Shown: positions 12,301 through 26,100 of the stretch, in pieces | How positions within the stretch are numbered: the first letter of the stretch is position 1 | How the letters are laid out: the number at the start of each line of letters is the position of its first letter | Assembly: GCA_027382625.1 (NCBI GenBank) | Contig: JAJKFJ010022835.1 | Span: 1-64,000 of the forward strand | DNA length: 64,000 nucleotides | Source: Tetmemena sp. SeJ-2015 | Taxonomy: Eukaryota; Ciliophora; Spirotrichea; Sporadotrichida; Oxytrichidae | Direction: 5' to 3' | Position numbers and translations under genes: made by a program | Notes under the pieces: generated by a model | Databases searched by the model: none | Told to the model about the DNA's origin: nothing | What the model saw: the letters and a program-made list of their open reading frames with translations, nothing else

Positions 12301-15300
12301 ACAAGATTTCAATGCCATCCTATATATTTTGAGTAGATAATGATTCCAGTTCTTTTTCTTAAAATTCGAATTGGAAGCAGCCATAGATTTCTGTCAGATT
12401 ATTTAATTCTCCATCTATAGATTAGATTTACTCATTATGAGTTTGGACATCCTCATCAACTAGCTATAGTTTACTATTTTCTTTAAATTCAATGGTTGCT
12501 AGATCTAATGTATCTTATTGAAGATCTCTTGCCACTTTAACTCTCTTTGTCTTTACTATGCTAAGATTTTCTAAATCTTGGATATTATTCAGATCTAGAG
12601 GATTAAACTCTAGCTCTTAATCTGGAGCTTTGACTATGTCTAGACCAATAACTTGAATTTCAATATCTGTATTTAATACAGGTTGAGCTTCAGAGACCCA
12701 CTCTATCAAACCAAGCTCTAGGTTTTAAATTTCCATTTAACTCAAAATGTAAATAGAGAAGATATTATTTGATAAATTTAACTTACACCCTCAATTTTCT
12801 TCTTCTAAAGTTCTGCTATATGCTCACATATAAGAAATGTCTAGAATTCAAGATCTTTCAAAGCTATTTCCCCTCCTTGCTTTTTTTCTATATTGAAAGT
12901 GGATAATTGACTAATTGTAAACTCTCTTCATTTGAATTTAAGTCATTCTTCTGCTCTTCTTCTTCTTAGGATTGTGATTCTTGACAAAGAAGTTATTCAG
13001 CTCAAATATAAAATTCATCTGTTAGAGACTATTTAAATAGTGGTGATTACTCTTCGCTCTATCCTAGCTATTTAAGCTATCAATAAAATTATCACACTAA
13101 ATAATCAAGTATTTCAAAAAAAAGCTTAGGCTAGGAAAATCTGTCTTGCTGATTAAATCCACTTTCCTGGATTTCTATTTAGCTAGACCCAGAAAATATC
13201 CTTGCACTCCTTTCTTCATTATTAGATTAATTTTGAATCTCTCTTTCACTACCCTCTTCTTTATCCTCATACATAAACATCTCATCTTAGTCATCAATAG
13301 GATTGAAGTATTATCAAGATCTCTTATAGAAATTAATCTAAGGACTATCTATAGATTAGAATAATAGTCATCTTGATAAATTCTGGAAGAACTGACCGGT
13401 GGGTTATTGTTCGAGATTCGTCCACTCTCAGCAAGTAGATCCTCTGCAATCTCATACTGAAGAATCTTAACGCCTTCTCTTTATGAACTACGCTTGCTTA
13501 TCTGATTGTTCAAAAGTCTCTCTTAATTTTAATTATCTCTATTAATTTCCTGCTTCTTTAGGAAATCGAGGTTAAGTTTAAGTGAAGGTGGTCCGGATAT
13601 AGAGGAGAGATTAAGCGATTTATTATTCTGAACGATCATTGGGTTTTACAAACTCAAACTTATGGAGTTCCTCAGACTCATGCTCTGATGTTATTTTAGA
13701 GCCTAAGATTGAAATAAATTTTCGAATGAATAAGAATATTATTGATGAGTGTCTTCTCTCCTGTCGAGAACAGATTCATCATCACTTGAATTTAATTTAA
13801 AGGTGATATAAAATTTAGTAAATAAATTTGAAGACTAAGACTCATTAGTCTCGTTCTAAATTTATTCAACCTATTAATTCGCTTCTCCTCCCTATCTTTA
13901 AGATAACAACTGTAGGGGATCACTCTGATGTTTTTCATTCTCAAGCCTTTCAAGTTTCTCTAAAAACGACTCTTATCTTCTTTAGGGAGCTTTCATTATC
14001 CTTGGCTGTTCCTATTCTTGCTGAATTTCTTATGGAAGGATTAAATCTTCATCATTCTCTTCTTCGTTCAGCCTCTCTAGCTGATCTTATTGGGACTCCC
14101 ACCTACTCTCCATAGATTTCATCACTAAATTATTCTAATAGAAGTAAGAATGAAAGTATGGTTAAATTATTCCTAAGACCTGATCGTGATTTCTAAATTT
14201 GGTGCTGCTGTAAACTTCTAGCTATGTCTTACTTATTAAGGTTGGCATTTTAAGTGCCTTCACTTCTGTCGCTATGAAGAATCTAAGCTAGATCATATTA
14301 ATTTTGAGAAGTGCTTAGTGACTTGTAGCTTTTATCTATCTTTTGAGCTGAGGAAGTCAAGAATTGCTAGCTACTAGATAGTTAAGGGTTGGCATTATTA
14401 TTGTGATGGTTGAATTCTGATAGTAGATTATCAATTTAAAGCTGCTACTATAAAAGCAAAAAGTGAAATTATTAATCAGACTACTAAATGTTGATGACAC
14501 TTTAAGTTAGATCTCTGCGATTGGAAATAACTCTGACTGTAGAGGATCCTTAAACAGCCTAGGGTTGGCTTATTTCATCAAGTAGCTCATGTGTTCCATA
14601 TTTCTAGGGACTAATCCTGATAGAGTAGGGATTTAAGTCTTCAAGATCTAACATTCTATTTCCTAATTCATTTCTCAAAATCCCTTCCAAAGACTCCTTG
14701 AATAAACTCACAGAGTCTTAAACCTTCTGTCTAATGGCCTAAGGATGAGTAGAATGGACAAATGAGTTGTTCAAGCTCTAGGATTTTTAGCTCAAGTTAA
14801 GTAAGCCATCAGGCTGCTTGTTCATGCTAAACCTTAGGAGGTCTGAACGCTTTTGCTTTCTTGAAGTTGGTAATTCTTAGTTTAAAGATTGGACTAAATC
14901 TTAAATATCTTTTTACAGTTGATTCAATTTCTTAATTAAAGATCTAGTATGGGAGGGCCCAAACTCATCTCCCATTTCTTAATCTCCTATATTAGAACTA
15001 ATTGCATAGCTTTTTAAGAATTTATGTTGAATAAGAATAAATCAAGATATTAATTTTTCTGAGATCATGAGGCTCTCCTACAATTTTCTTCATGCCTTGA
15101 CCAAGACTTTAAACTGAATCCTAGATTTATAGATCCTTCTTATTTGCTCTGATTACTTATTTTGGTGAATCTATATTTCCCACTTCTAATTAATAATGCT
15201 CCTCAGCGGCTTACTGTTAAATTTATGAGGCTTAAAATTTATCGAACAGCTGTTGCTAATTTTCTGAATCACGATTATTATCATCTGCATCCCTTTGGTT

Positions 15301-15972
15301 CAGAAGAGCAGAGTTTTCTCTTTTGTAGTAATTTTGAGGGTTTTAGCTGTGGCTTCTTGAAGAAACTTGTCGCTTGAAAGAGAAAGGAAAAATTGAAAAA
15401 ATTACAAAGAAAATTTTAAGAGCTCTATATGGCGAGAGTATCCTAATTATTTAAAAGGGGTTCTACTCTAGCAGTGAGAGTCCCTTCACGAGTAGGCAAG
15501 GGAGTGGTTTATAAAAAGCTCATGCGTGTACTGCTTCTGGAGATAGCTTGAATTATGATATCATCCACCTTGAAGTTGTACTCCTTGCAAACTTTAGCTA
15601 TCAAGTTTTAGGCCTCCTCAACATTCAGGTAACCAAACATGGTGATTATAAAATCCACCAGAGCTCGCTTTACTGCTTAGTGCTCCTTCTCTTTAGTCTT
15701 AAATGTGCGCTCTTGAAGTCTCAAAACCTTGGCTTTGTAAGTGATGACATCTCGGAAGTGATTCTAGCTCCTTTATGTCGATGGTTATTTTATCTTGATC
15801 ACCTGTGGCTGTTCCTCCTCCGGTGGTAGTTTCTCTTCTTGGGGTATTGCTAAAAAGAGAAAATCAAATCGGATGTAAAGAAGGATTGAATTGCCGCTGG
15901 GAGTGTAATCTTAATGGGTGAGGGTGTCGAGTCGGTTGCTTTTCTCAAGCTCCTTATAATTTTGGGATTCAT
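9232..15972 (-). CDS. Very long acidic Q/S/N-rich protein
   Basis: Starts at ATG 15972-15970 (MNPKIIRSLRKATDSTPS...). An N-terminal ~120 residue region looks conserved and helical (FRDVITYKAKVLRLQERTF, KRALVDFIITMFGYLNVEE). A very long low-complexity body rich in Q, S, N, E and D follows, in which TAA/TAG are used heavily as Gln. The C-terminal part is more ordered and Cys-containing (GFDLRKCVCDKTIQCTTD; DKFTCTQLDWKDSMHQLF). The last clearly coding residues are near 9430 (ASYFKKPFKLT). The first in-frame TGA is 9234-9232, inside the next gene, so the true end is uncertain and a fusion with the downstream propeller-like gene is possible. Several IESs are visible (15378, 15846, 13311). The length suggests a scaffold protein; no family is recognised. 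Confidence 0.55.
13311..13357. other. IES candidate, pointer GATT
   Basis: GATT at 13311-13314 and 13354-13357. Deleting 43 bp joins YQDDYYSN to PIDDQDEMFMYEDKEE on the minus strand in frame. Confidence 0.5.
15378..15422. other. IES candidate, pointer AAGAG
   Basis: AAGAG at 15378-15382 and 15418-15422. Deleting 40 bp joins DTLAIQSS to FKRQVSSRSHSQNPQN on the minus strand. The interior is T-rich on the coding strand and contains no intron borders. Confidence 0.6.
15846..15894. other. IES candidate, pointer ATTGC
   Basis: ATTGC at 15846-15850 and 15890-15894. Deleting 44 bp joins KITLPAA to IPQEEKLPPEEEQPQ on the minus strand in frame, 25-30 codons after the start. Confidence 0.65.
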
Positions 15973-16181
15973 CCTGTGGATAAAAGATTCAAAAACCTTC
16001 ATAATACTTCAATGAATTCTAAAATTGGATGCTATGAGTCCATTTTTTTCGAATTTGTATCAAGGTTTATTCACACTTTTAAATATATCAAGTTTAATAA
16101 GATAACTTTTACAATTACTCATTGTTCCGATATCTTATCTGAAACATTTTCTATCTTTGTAAAGTATTTGTGAGAAGTGTC

Positions 16182-19100
16182 ATGTGGATTCTTGCAGCTC
16201 TCTTTACTTTTGTAAGATTTAGTCAGTAATACTAACCTAATTAAATCAATAGCTGGCTTCACTCTCGTATTTCGGCTACTACCTCATCTTCTAAGACTTT
16301 GGAGAGAAAGTGTAATAGAATCCTCAGGATGCAATCAAGTGCAAGATATATTTCACACACGCCTTTAACTCTATGGTCATGGGCTATGTGCAACTCTTCT
16401 TCAAAATTTTAATCTTAACTTATATCAGAAATTGCATAAGAAAATTTTGGAGTCGATACTCTTTCTTATAGTTCAGATATTCCGACTCGTGATGGTGATT
16501 TTTCCTTGGAGGAAGAAATGCCTCAACATCAAATTGCAATAAGGTATTCACAAAACCTATTTTTCTCCCTACTTACAATAATTTAAAATTCTCTAGATGT
16601 GAGTGTGTATGTGAAGGCAGGTTTGATAATCATAGAGTCTCTATAGACTTTGCTCGACTTGCCATTCCTTTTCATTTTAGCACCAGTCCTGTGTATAGTC
16701 ACGCCCTATCGAATCAGATACATGAAAAATGACTATGACAACCTGTCTGGCGAACTCTGGAGAGGAAGAGTCCTTATATACTTTGGCAGAGCTATATAAG
16801 ATATACCTTACGTCTTTTTCCTGCTACTAATAATTGCAAGTGATAATGAATGATGATAAATTTATTTTCTTTTAAGTGTAGTATTCTTGTTGAGGATGAT
16901 TGCCTCAATTAAAGAGAGACTTAAAAAGGGAAAAAGATTCAAATAAGATATCTCATTAGCAGATGTATTCGAAGATGAAATCGATATCGCTTTTGAGGAC
17001 TTGCTTAGATTCACTATCAAAGCTACAGTCTTTATTTTTCTTCTGATTGTACTACTTTCAGTCATGATACTTTCGTTTATGAGAATTTTTAACCACTTCA
17101 GTACACTCAAGACTATTTACTCCAAAGTGAGGAGTGGCTTTATCTGTAAAATTGAATTTCTCCTTAAACTTTTTAGATGATTACAAGCTGATGGATCTTG
17201 TAGAAGAGATAAAAAATGGACTGATAGTGGCAGTTTTTGACATAGCTTTTCTCTTTCTTTTGCTAGTATACATCTTCACCTCTATATTGGTTTTCTGGAG
17301 AGTAGCCATTATCGCTTGTTTATTATCATGAAATATTCTGTCTCAAATTATATTTATTTTAATCGCAGATATCCTGATGACTCAATTTTCTTTTTTAAGA
17401 AAACGTTTTGGTAAGTTCTCAATCTACCTTTAATTTACATAACTTTTAGGTTCAGGGAGAGCTAAAGATATGATTTAATAGAAATTTATTTTCCATCACT
17501 CTCTCTTTCATTTTTAGTAGTAATTAATATGATGAAAGTTCTTAGAAGCATGACCAGACTCATTCGTTTAAACTTCCTAGCACTTTTCTTACAAGATCTT
17601 TGTAAAGTGCTTGGCTATTACTTGCTTATGAGTATACTTCTTCCTAAATGGAGAAAGTCAGAAGCTGTTGCTCTTATTCGCAAGTGGCAGAATATAGAAG
17701 ACTAAATGCAAATAGAAAAGAACAAAGATAGAAAATAGGATAAATAAGTAGTGGAGGATGTTAATCAGCAAGCGCAATAGAAACAAGTTTAAAATGTAAT
17801 AGATAATTAAGAATAGAAAGAAGTAAAGCAAGATAAAAACTCTAAGCATGATTAGAAAACAGAAAAGAAAAAGCTCAAAGGAGACTTAAAATAAATTGAG
17901 GACCAAGAGTAGAGAGAATAATTTTAAGCTGCTGAGAGAAAACTCTTCGGAATCATTCATGGATATGAATACAAGAGAAATATCTATTTTAGCAAGGGTC
18001 TCACCTCCCTAGTAGATCTTCTTCATTTGAAATAATAATTTGATTATTTAATTATTTGAGCTTGGCTATCCCTATCTCAATCTTAGCTCCTTACAGAGTT
18101 TCTTACTTATACTCAGACTTGAAGAAACAATTTTAGTTTATTTTTTCTTTGTTTAACTTTCTTTTAAACACACTTGTGATTAATGCAGAGAGTTATTGAT
18201 CTCAGGCTTGATCGAGAGCATTTGTGATTTCCCCTATGTGCTCATGTTTCTATGTCTCTGCCTTAGTGGTTATTTCGCTTTCAGGCTGAAATCGATGACA
18301 AAGAAAATTAATTTAGTTTTTAAAGAATATTTCTAGAAAAGGTGTGAGTAAGAGAAAGTGGAACTGAGGGATATAATAAGAGAGGAGATTTCCAAGAACT
18401 TCATTAAGTTGCTGAAGACAATCGCTAAATTTATCATCTTCACAGTCATACTTACTATTCACTTCTCACTCATTATACTCTTGCCGCTTAGAATGGCTCA
18501 CAACTTCAATTAATAACTTTAATGTTTCATATAAGCTTATAAATTTATTCATGCAGCTGAAGAAAGCAGTGAGTTTATTCCGAGTTAAACTGTTGAGTAA
18601 GTTTATAAGCTTTAATGTTTTCCCATTTAGAGAGGGAGAATGCAAAGTTCATTACAAATGAGATTAAAAAGAACTGGCACAACCTCATGATCGACCCTTT
18701 CATAGCCTTCTATGGCTTAATTTATTTCGCATTCTCGATACTGAGTCCATGGAGACTCAAAGAACACATAGGAGAGATCAACAAAGATCTTGTCAAGATT
18801 ATCACAGATTAAAAATACTTTAAGGGTAAAACATTTCACAAATCAATAATATCTGTTTTAGACGACTCTTACGATTTGAACTTGCAATATAACCATGATA
18901 AATTGAAATTTAATAAGTTCAGATTAGTAGATTTTATTAATCTTTTATCTATACCTTCTTGCGGCAAAAGTCTTAAATCAAGATGAAGAACTTCTTCCTA
19001 GATATACTTCTCGCTCTCACAATTGTCTTGAATCTAGTGCCGTTCTGGAGATACCCCCTTCTTAGGCATCACTATCTCTAGGGGACTTTAGACAGAGACA

Positions 19101-22100
19101 TGCTTCTCTAGAATCCAAAGTTCATTATCAAAGATATCTAATGGGAGGTTACCTTCTTCATTTGCCTGCTAATTTCACCTTGGAGGATCCTAACTACTTA
19201 CTATAACTTGTGCCTAATACACGAGCACTTCGAAGACAAAAGTAATTAACTAATTAGCGTTTTAAACTCATTTTTTAGAGATGGTGCGAATAGAGACTTT
19301 ACTCACAATTAAACATTCTTAAAATTAATTAAAGACTGATTACATAGTAGCCACTCTCGAATTAGGAATGCAAGATTGGTACTACATGCCTCAGACTTTG
19401 ATATTATATTATAAATAAATATCTACATAACTTTATTTATTGATAAGTTGCTTGAATCCTTTTAAGTTCAGCTACACGAAGATACTTTTCTTCTCTCGGC
19501 CACTAAATTATTAAAACCTGGGGAAGCTGTAAAATAGTGAGCTGTACAGGAAGTAAATCATCATGATCATCTTTGTCCAAACTCTAAAGGATATCCTCCA
19601 CTATCTTAATAAATATGTAAATAGTGTAATTAATTGATTATTAATTAATCTGATTGGGTTACCTGTGACGATAGTGAGTATATTCTATATAGGACTCCTA
19701 AGGCATCTACTCAAGAACACTCACAGATTAGTAAAACGCAGCTTGGTTAATGAAGATGGAAGTTCAAAGTCTTTAATTTGAGTTTGTTTGAATATAAGTT
19801 AGTACCAATAGCAGATTATTGATAAACTCAAGAACCATTTATCTCTAAATGATGTTAAAGCGCTCTCAGCCTTCCCAGATATTTACAGAAAATAAATGTT
19901 TTTATTCAAGTATTTTATTTTTGATATTGCTCCCCTTGTATACGTATACACATACCCAATTGGTTGGAGGTTTGCAGTCAAAACAGTCAATCTAGAATTA
20001 GCCAAAGCTTTAATCTTACTCCCTTTCATTCCTCTAACCCTCTGCTTCAATCCCTACAGAACTTTAATTTAAAGTTTTTATTTGAGAGATATAAATTGAA
20101 CTTATTAATATGCAAATTTAAAATCACACTTTAAACTTGGGACTACTTTATAGGTAATGAAAGACACTACTTTATTAGATACCCCACTCACCTCACCCTC
20201 AGCTAAATCAAGTAGGTTGAGGATGTCAAACGCAAAAATATTTTGTCCTACTTCTACCAGAGTCTCACTGATTTTCTGGCTTTGATCTGCTGCATTCTGA
20301 TTGCGATAACTGGAGTGAGGACTGTATATCTGTTGGCGATTCTTTCAGTAAATGGCCATCTTCAAAAGTTCAACCCCTTCTTGCGCAGAGTCACTAAGAG
20401 CCCACTTCTTATGATTAAACTGCAACAGGCTGAATCTAAAACGCAGGATAGACAAAAATCACTACTCAGACTCAAAGAATTATAGAGGAAGAGGAAAGTA
20501 CAAGAGAAGTAAAAGATAGAAGGAAATCAAGAGTAAAAAGAACAGCTAGTGAAAGAGGAGGAAGAATATCATATAAATATAAAGAAAGAGAGATTATAAT
20601 ATTTTCTGCATTTTATTATCAACAATTATGGAGTATATATATGAGCGAGAGGAATGCAAGTCTCTCTATCAAACTCTGCATTTGGTACTCTTATAAACAT
20701 TTAGAATGTATTTTCCTTCTTTCGTTGAATGGTTTATGGATATTTTGCTTTTGCCTTTTGTAGTGGCTTTCTTCATTCTTTTGCCTTGGAGGTTAAATGA
20801 ACTTTTTGCGCTTGCAGTGAGTTAGTTTGAACGAGTACCCACTCAAAAAATGCGAAAGCAAAACTACTTGAGAGAAGTGAATAAGGGTAAACTTCCACAG
20901 AGAGTGCAAGCAGTCGTGCTTTTCTTCAGGTGTTTAATAAGTGACACAATTTCTGTTTTGCTGGCTATCATTCTCGTTATCACTATGTATTTATTGAAAA
21001 TGAGCGACTTATATAGGGAATATTATGCTTTAATGTGGAAAGCTTTCGACACGATGGCTATCTTGATAAACCATGTCAGACTCAGATTTACTAAAAGCAA
21101 GGGAACAAGGAGCTATCTCCAAGCATTGATAAAGGACTAAACTCTACTGTAACAACTAGCCTACCAATTTTAGGTGCTTTTGGTAGACCTATGTTTCCTC
21201 ATTCCTCTTATTCAAAATAATATAATATAAATATCAATTATATCTTAATAAATAAATAACTAGTCAATTAATTAATTATTTTTCTTTATTCTGGTGTACG
21301 TAATGATATTAAGGGTAAGGCAGATCACAAGCAGACTGCGCTAACTCTACATTAAAAAGAAGCAGAGAGATGAGATAGTGGCGGTGAATTTCCTGGCCAA
21401 GATCAAGAATTTCTAAAACCTGGTTGGACTTAAAAAAGAGTAGCAGCCTGGGGATAAGAATAACAAGTAATAGGATCCTAAGCAAAAGAAGTAATTCAAT
21501 ATATATTTAAGGAATTAGGAATAGTGATATAAATTATTATATTTTTAGTAGTTTAAGATAGGAGACCTGAGTAAGAATGTGATGTCAGTCATGCTTCCAT
21601 ACCTCGATTAAAATGAAATCCTTTGGATTGAACAGACGCAGAAGAAAATTTACTCATGCCATAATGCTTTAGAAATGTTCACATTTTTAAATGATGATTC
21701 ACACTCATTTCTGGCCAGTATGGAAGAACATATTTACCGAATAGCATTGCAAGAATGACAAGATACCTCAAGAGTATAGAGAAATGAATAATAACGAAAG
21801 AGAAAGTAATGATTATAGAGCTGCTTGTGAGAGATGTTTCAAGTACGCACAGAAGAATCTTGAAATTGAAATTCCTGAAGAGCTGCTTGACTATACCAAA
21901 GGTGCTCGAGTCATCATAGTATAAAAAATTAGATACCTAACTCTATATGTAATTTATAGTTGAGGAGTTAATAATGTCAATCTAGAATTTACCTTATCTT
22001 ATTTACGGCAAGCCCATGGAGTTAATAGCTTGGGGTTTAGATTGGCTGACTGTAACACTCGTGCAATTATATGATTCTAAAACTGGAAAATAGGCTTTCG

Positions 22101-23003
22101 ATGCCAAGGACTAATATCTACTCTTATTCTATTGGAGTTAATCGGAGCTAAGACTTCGACAGATATGAGGATGTAAATTTATTGCCCCAATTTTTAAGTT
22201 TTATTATCATAAAGTCAGTTGATAGTAATTTTATAAATAAAGAGAGAGAGTCAGGGAAAATGGATCAATTGATGGATAAGAAGAACATGGATTTGTCTAG
22301 CTTCACGCAAGGAAAAATTAAATTCTGCTTAAATAATCTTTACTTATATCCATTTAAGGGCTGGACATTTTGGACAGCAAATTTAGGCAAAGGTTCTTAG
22401 ACAAGCATCGCAAACTCAAGGCCAGCATCCATCAATGTCAGTATAGAGCTTACTCCCACGAGGGGCTAGCATTCGCTGATTCTGAAGCTCAAGCAAGGCA
22501 GTGCTTCCTTCCCATGCTACTGATAAGAAGACATGCCCAAGTGCTTATGGACAATTCTAAAGAAGATTTTTATCAGTGCCTCTAAAGGACTGAAGCCAAA
22601 TAACGAAATTTTGAATGAATTTATTTTCTTTAATGAAGCTGAGGTGTCTGCAGCAAACGGGGGCATTCCAATCTCAGAGAGCATCTATCACCCTGGTCTA
22701 GACACTGGAAGGAAAGAGTGCCTCACAAGCTACAAAAATACTCTCAAGAAGAATATTCCCATAGTCAACTCTTACTATGAAGGATACCTCAAGAACTTTA
22801 GTCCCTCCGATGGCTCGCTCATACAGAATATATTTGTAAAAGGAGTTCTATCTTTTTTAATTAAGATTTTGAATATGAATGAAGAGGAGGTTAACAAAGT
22901 TATGGGACATGATAGCTCCAAACAGAGAGCAGGAAATAAGAAAGAAACAACTATGGATTTATAAATTAAAGAGCTATCTAAATAGAACAGTGACATTTTA
23001 TGA
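16182..23003 (+). CDS. Large polytopic membrane protein with repeated PWR-like motifs
   Basis: Reading begins near ATG 16182 and ends at TGA 23001-23003. Up to about 21150 the product is a series of hydrophobic segments, each closed by a short motif of the type P-[WY]-R or [FG]WR: VMVIFPWRKK, IVTPYRIRYM, SILVFWRV, ILLPKWRKS, ILAPYRVSYL, AFSILSPWRLKEH, LVPFWRYPL, LLISPWRILTTY, YPIGWRFAV, FILLPWRLNELF. Long Lys/Gln/Glu-rich loops lie between them (17700-17950, 20440-20590). From about 21290 to the end the protein is soluble and more conserved-looking (GLAFADSEAQARQCFLPMLL; NGGIPISESIYHPGLDTG). Many introns or IESs interrupt it, and two adjacent genes cannot be excluded (possible split near 21150). 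No known transporter or channel signature is recognised. Confidence 0.55.
22556..22587. other. IES candidate, pointer TCTAAAG
   Basis: TCTAAAG at 22556-22562 and 22581-22587. Loss of 25 bp joins HAQVLMDNSK to GLKPNNEILNEFIFFNE in frame. Confidence 0.65.
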
Positions 23004-23169
23004 AGTGGAAACAATAATTAGATGAGGGGATAACTTTATTTAAGGTTGAAATTAATTTTATGATTTCCTACTTATTTTTTTTAAAAAGGAATCGTCTCAA
23101 ACTTTTTAATTCGTTATTCATTTTTGAAAAATAAAACTGGCTTAATCTTACATTCTTTCTACTTTTTAT

Positions 23170-26100
23170 TCATTCCATTCTTTCACATTCCTCATCTTCA
23201 GCAGAGGCTTTATTATTTCTTTTCGTATCTTAATTAGGCTGGTTTTAATTAGGTTTGAACCTTTTAAAGTCTCTACCAAGACTAGTTGATGGATCTCTGC
23301 TCAAATCTTGCTTTGGAATTGCGTTAGTATCAGACTTGTCCTCCCCACTAATATTCTAAGCTCTTTAGGAATGGTCATTGCAATCCAGAAACTGCTCGTA
23401 TATTCTCTTTTTGCTGTTCTATGCTGAAACAGACCTGCTCTAATTTTCTTATAATTGATTAACTCTCCCTATCTGTCTTATTCTCCTATTTTGGGTACAG
23501 TAGAGATGTTTGATTCTACACTACCGTTTCCAGAGATCTACTATTGAGAAGAAAGCAAACTAGTCTACAAAGATCCTCCCACAAAATTCTAAACTAACGC
23601 CCTTTTCTGGTCTTAAAGATTAATTACAGTCAAATCTGATGTAGTTTAGGTAGATAAAGTGGGCTTTCCATCGTTTACAAATCTCTAACTTCCTTAATTC
23701 TGAATACCACTTGCTTTGATGGCTTCTTTATTCAGATGCTTAGCTTATTTTAAAATCAACATGTTACTTTTTAAAATAATTTATTGTTGGTTGACTCTCT
23801 TTCGAGGTGGGGATAGTGGCTTAAGAGTTAGGAAGGTATTTGGGAGGATTGGCTGCTAGTAGACCCTCATTAGATTAGAGCCCGCTATCATCTAATTAAC
23901 TCTCTGCTGCAAGCATTTAAAAAGAAGCTTACAAACTTAAATATTCGTTTAGTAAGGCAAGCCATCCAGATTCCTGTTGACTTTAGGCAACCTCAAATAT
24001 TTCTGCAGCCTCACATCCTATGCACTCTACTGCTGCTGCTTTGAATCATAGGCCTTTTAAGTTATGCTTTGCTTTTAGAGGTTTGAAATTGCTATAATCT
24101 ATTTAGGGGTATTCAAATTTGTAGAGAAGTCTTCACTCATGATTGCATCTCTTTGCGTTCTATTAGTTTGGAAAGTTCCCATCCTACTCAAATGAGCTTG
24201 GCAGCGCTCTCTTGCTTGTTCTCTTCTCATTTAGAAGTTCTGTATCTTCCTATCTCTCAAGTCTTATCCCTTTTCATTCATTACTAATTTAACTTAGGCT
24301 CTAGTTTTGATGAAGGAAGAAGAATTGCCTTGGGGTGAGGAAGGCGGAGGAGGTAGTCCATTATTTTAAGTTGGCTTGGCAGGAGTAATGAAAGCATCTT
24401 AATTTAAGAGTCTATCGATGGGAGGAAGCTGTGGCTTGAAAAGATCTATTCTACTATCAAATATCAAAAATATTTCTTAATGAGAAGTGTCTATCATCAT
24501 CTTGGGGATTGCAGTTGTATTTCAAAATCTCATTACCATACTGGAGAGTGATGCTTTCTATGAATTCATCCACAGTTATCATGAACTCTTTAGCGCGTTC
24601 TTCAAGCTGACTCTTTGTCATTGGAAGCCCCAACTAAGGATTCTTAGTTACAAAGTTGAGGTACTTTTACAAGGGAGAGATAGCGTCACCTCTGTAGATC
24701 CCTGATGGAATTCTATTGGCACCTTCGTTAGGATTATTTGACTCTTGATACTGCTGCACTCTCTAAATTTCGAATAAAGGCGTGCCAATATTATTGGGGT
24801 TGCTGTTCTGAGGAGAGGGGAACTTAGTTGAATTGGAGTGCACAGATTAATTGGGTGGTGTTTTATATTCGAAATCCTCAACGCCTTCATTTTCTTCTTA
24901 TAGCTGAGATAGTTTATTAATGACTCCATTTAAGTTCAGCTTTAATTGGATAATAATTCTATTTAACATTAAAAAAGGGAAGCTAATCATGACCCTCTTC
25001 TGGATCTATATTTCCATTGACGCTGTTCTTATCACTGTCGGTTTTTCCAAAAGATATTAATTAGTCAAGCTAATCATTGAAAGAGAGGTTAGGGTCAATA
25101 CGTTTATTCTGATTTTTCAAATGTTACTAGTTGATTCTTGACTAAGCAAGATGCCTGTTGAATTATTGGGATGCCTCTAAGCCCGGCGTGTAAAGAATAA
25201 AAATGTCAGAAACTAGAACATACAAACAAACTTTGAAGCTCAAAGTATACTTGCCGAAATCAAACACTTACTTCTATAAAGAGAAGTATAAAAAAGCAGT
25301 AACTTAATTTTCATTACTGAGGATTATTGTTTTGATAGCCATCTAATGCAAACTCTGTGAAGTCGCCTTAGTTTTCTCTAATAAATTTCTGCTACTCTTC
25401 ATAGAGCTAGTTGACCTTTGCTTGATCCATCTATTTCTTATTTGTAGTGGTGTCAATCTGAAACTCAACGTTAAAAGCAGGCTCTCTCATAACTTCGTCA
25501 GGCCAATTTCTCATATTACGGGGAGAAGAGTATGGTTGGATTTATTTTCTTTAGCCATTGCTGAAATTCTCATGCTCCCAATTGTTAATTAATTCCATTT
25601 CTTATTGTAAAAATTATTCAAAGTCAGCGTTATTATTTTCTACTCTTTCTTAAATGTCATTCTCTAGAACGTTATTGTCGTTTTGCTAAATAGGAGGCAG
25701 CTGCTTTTCTTCTTCAATAAAGAGAGGCGGCAGAGTTTTCTTGTTGCTGTAGGTGTAATTCGTTTCCAAAGGGGGAGGTGGATCTGTGGAAATCTTTGGC
25801 TTAAAATAAGAAGTTTAAACTAAAGAGATACATATTATAGCTCTCCACAAAGCTCTTAACCTAACTTCTCAATCATTTAAAAAACAACCCAGTTATTTTC
25901 CTATTTAAGGAATCAATTCTCTCATTTTCTTGCCTCTATAGCCTCCATATAAAAACTGTGATAAATGATATCATCCTATAAAATCCATTCCTCATCTCTT
26001 CTATTTCTGGCTTGTATGAATAGGAAGTCTAAGTTGGATTCGTCGTCGTCTATCTCGGAGCCAAGCAGGAGTTATTATTTTAGTAAGACGAATCGGAAAT

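Noticed and set aside
15548..15829. 93-codon Leu-rich + strand ORF
   Set aside because: It is the reverse complement of a well-behaved minus-strand coding segment (KRALVDFIITMFGYLNVEE).
15976..16173. 65-codon + strand ORF starting next to a divergent gene start
   Set aside because: AT-rich with no Gln-TAA/TAG signature and random-looking composition; it lies in the short intergenic gap between two opposite genes.
24648..24929. 93-codon minus-strand ORF in standard code
   Set aside because: An overlapping frame on the same strand with TAA/TAG=Gln is continuous with the upstream and downstream parts of the large protein and more protein-like.
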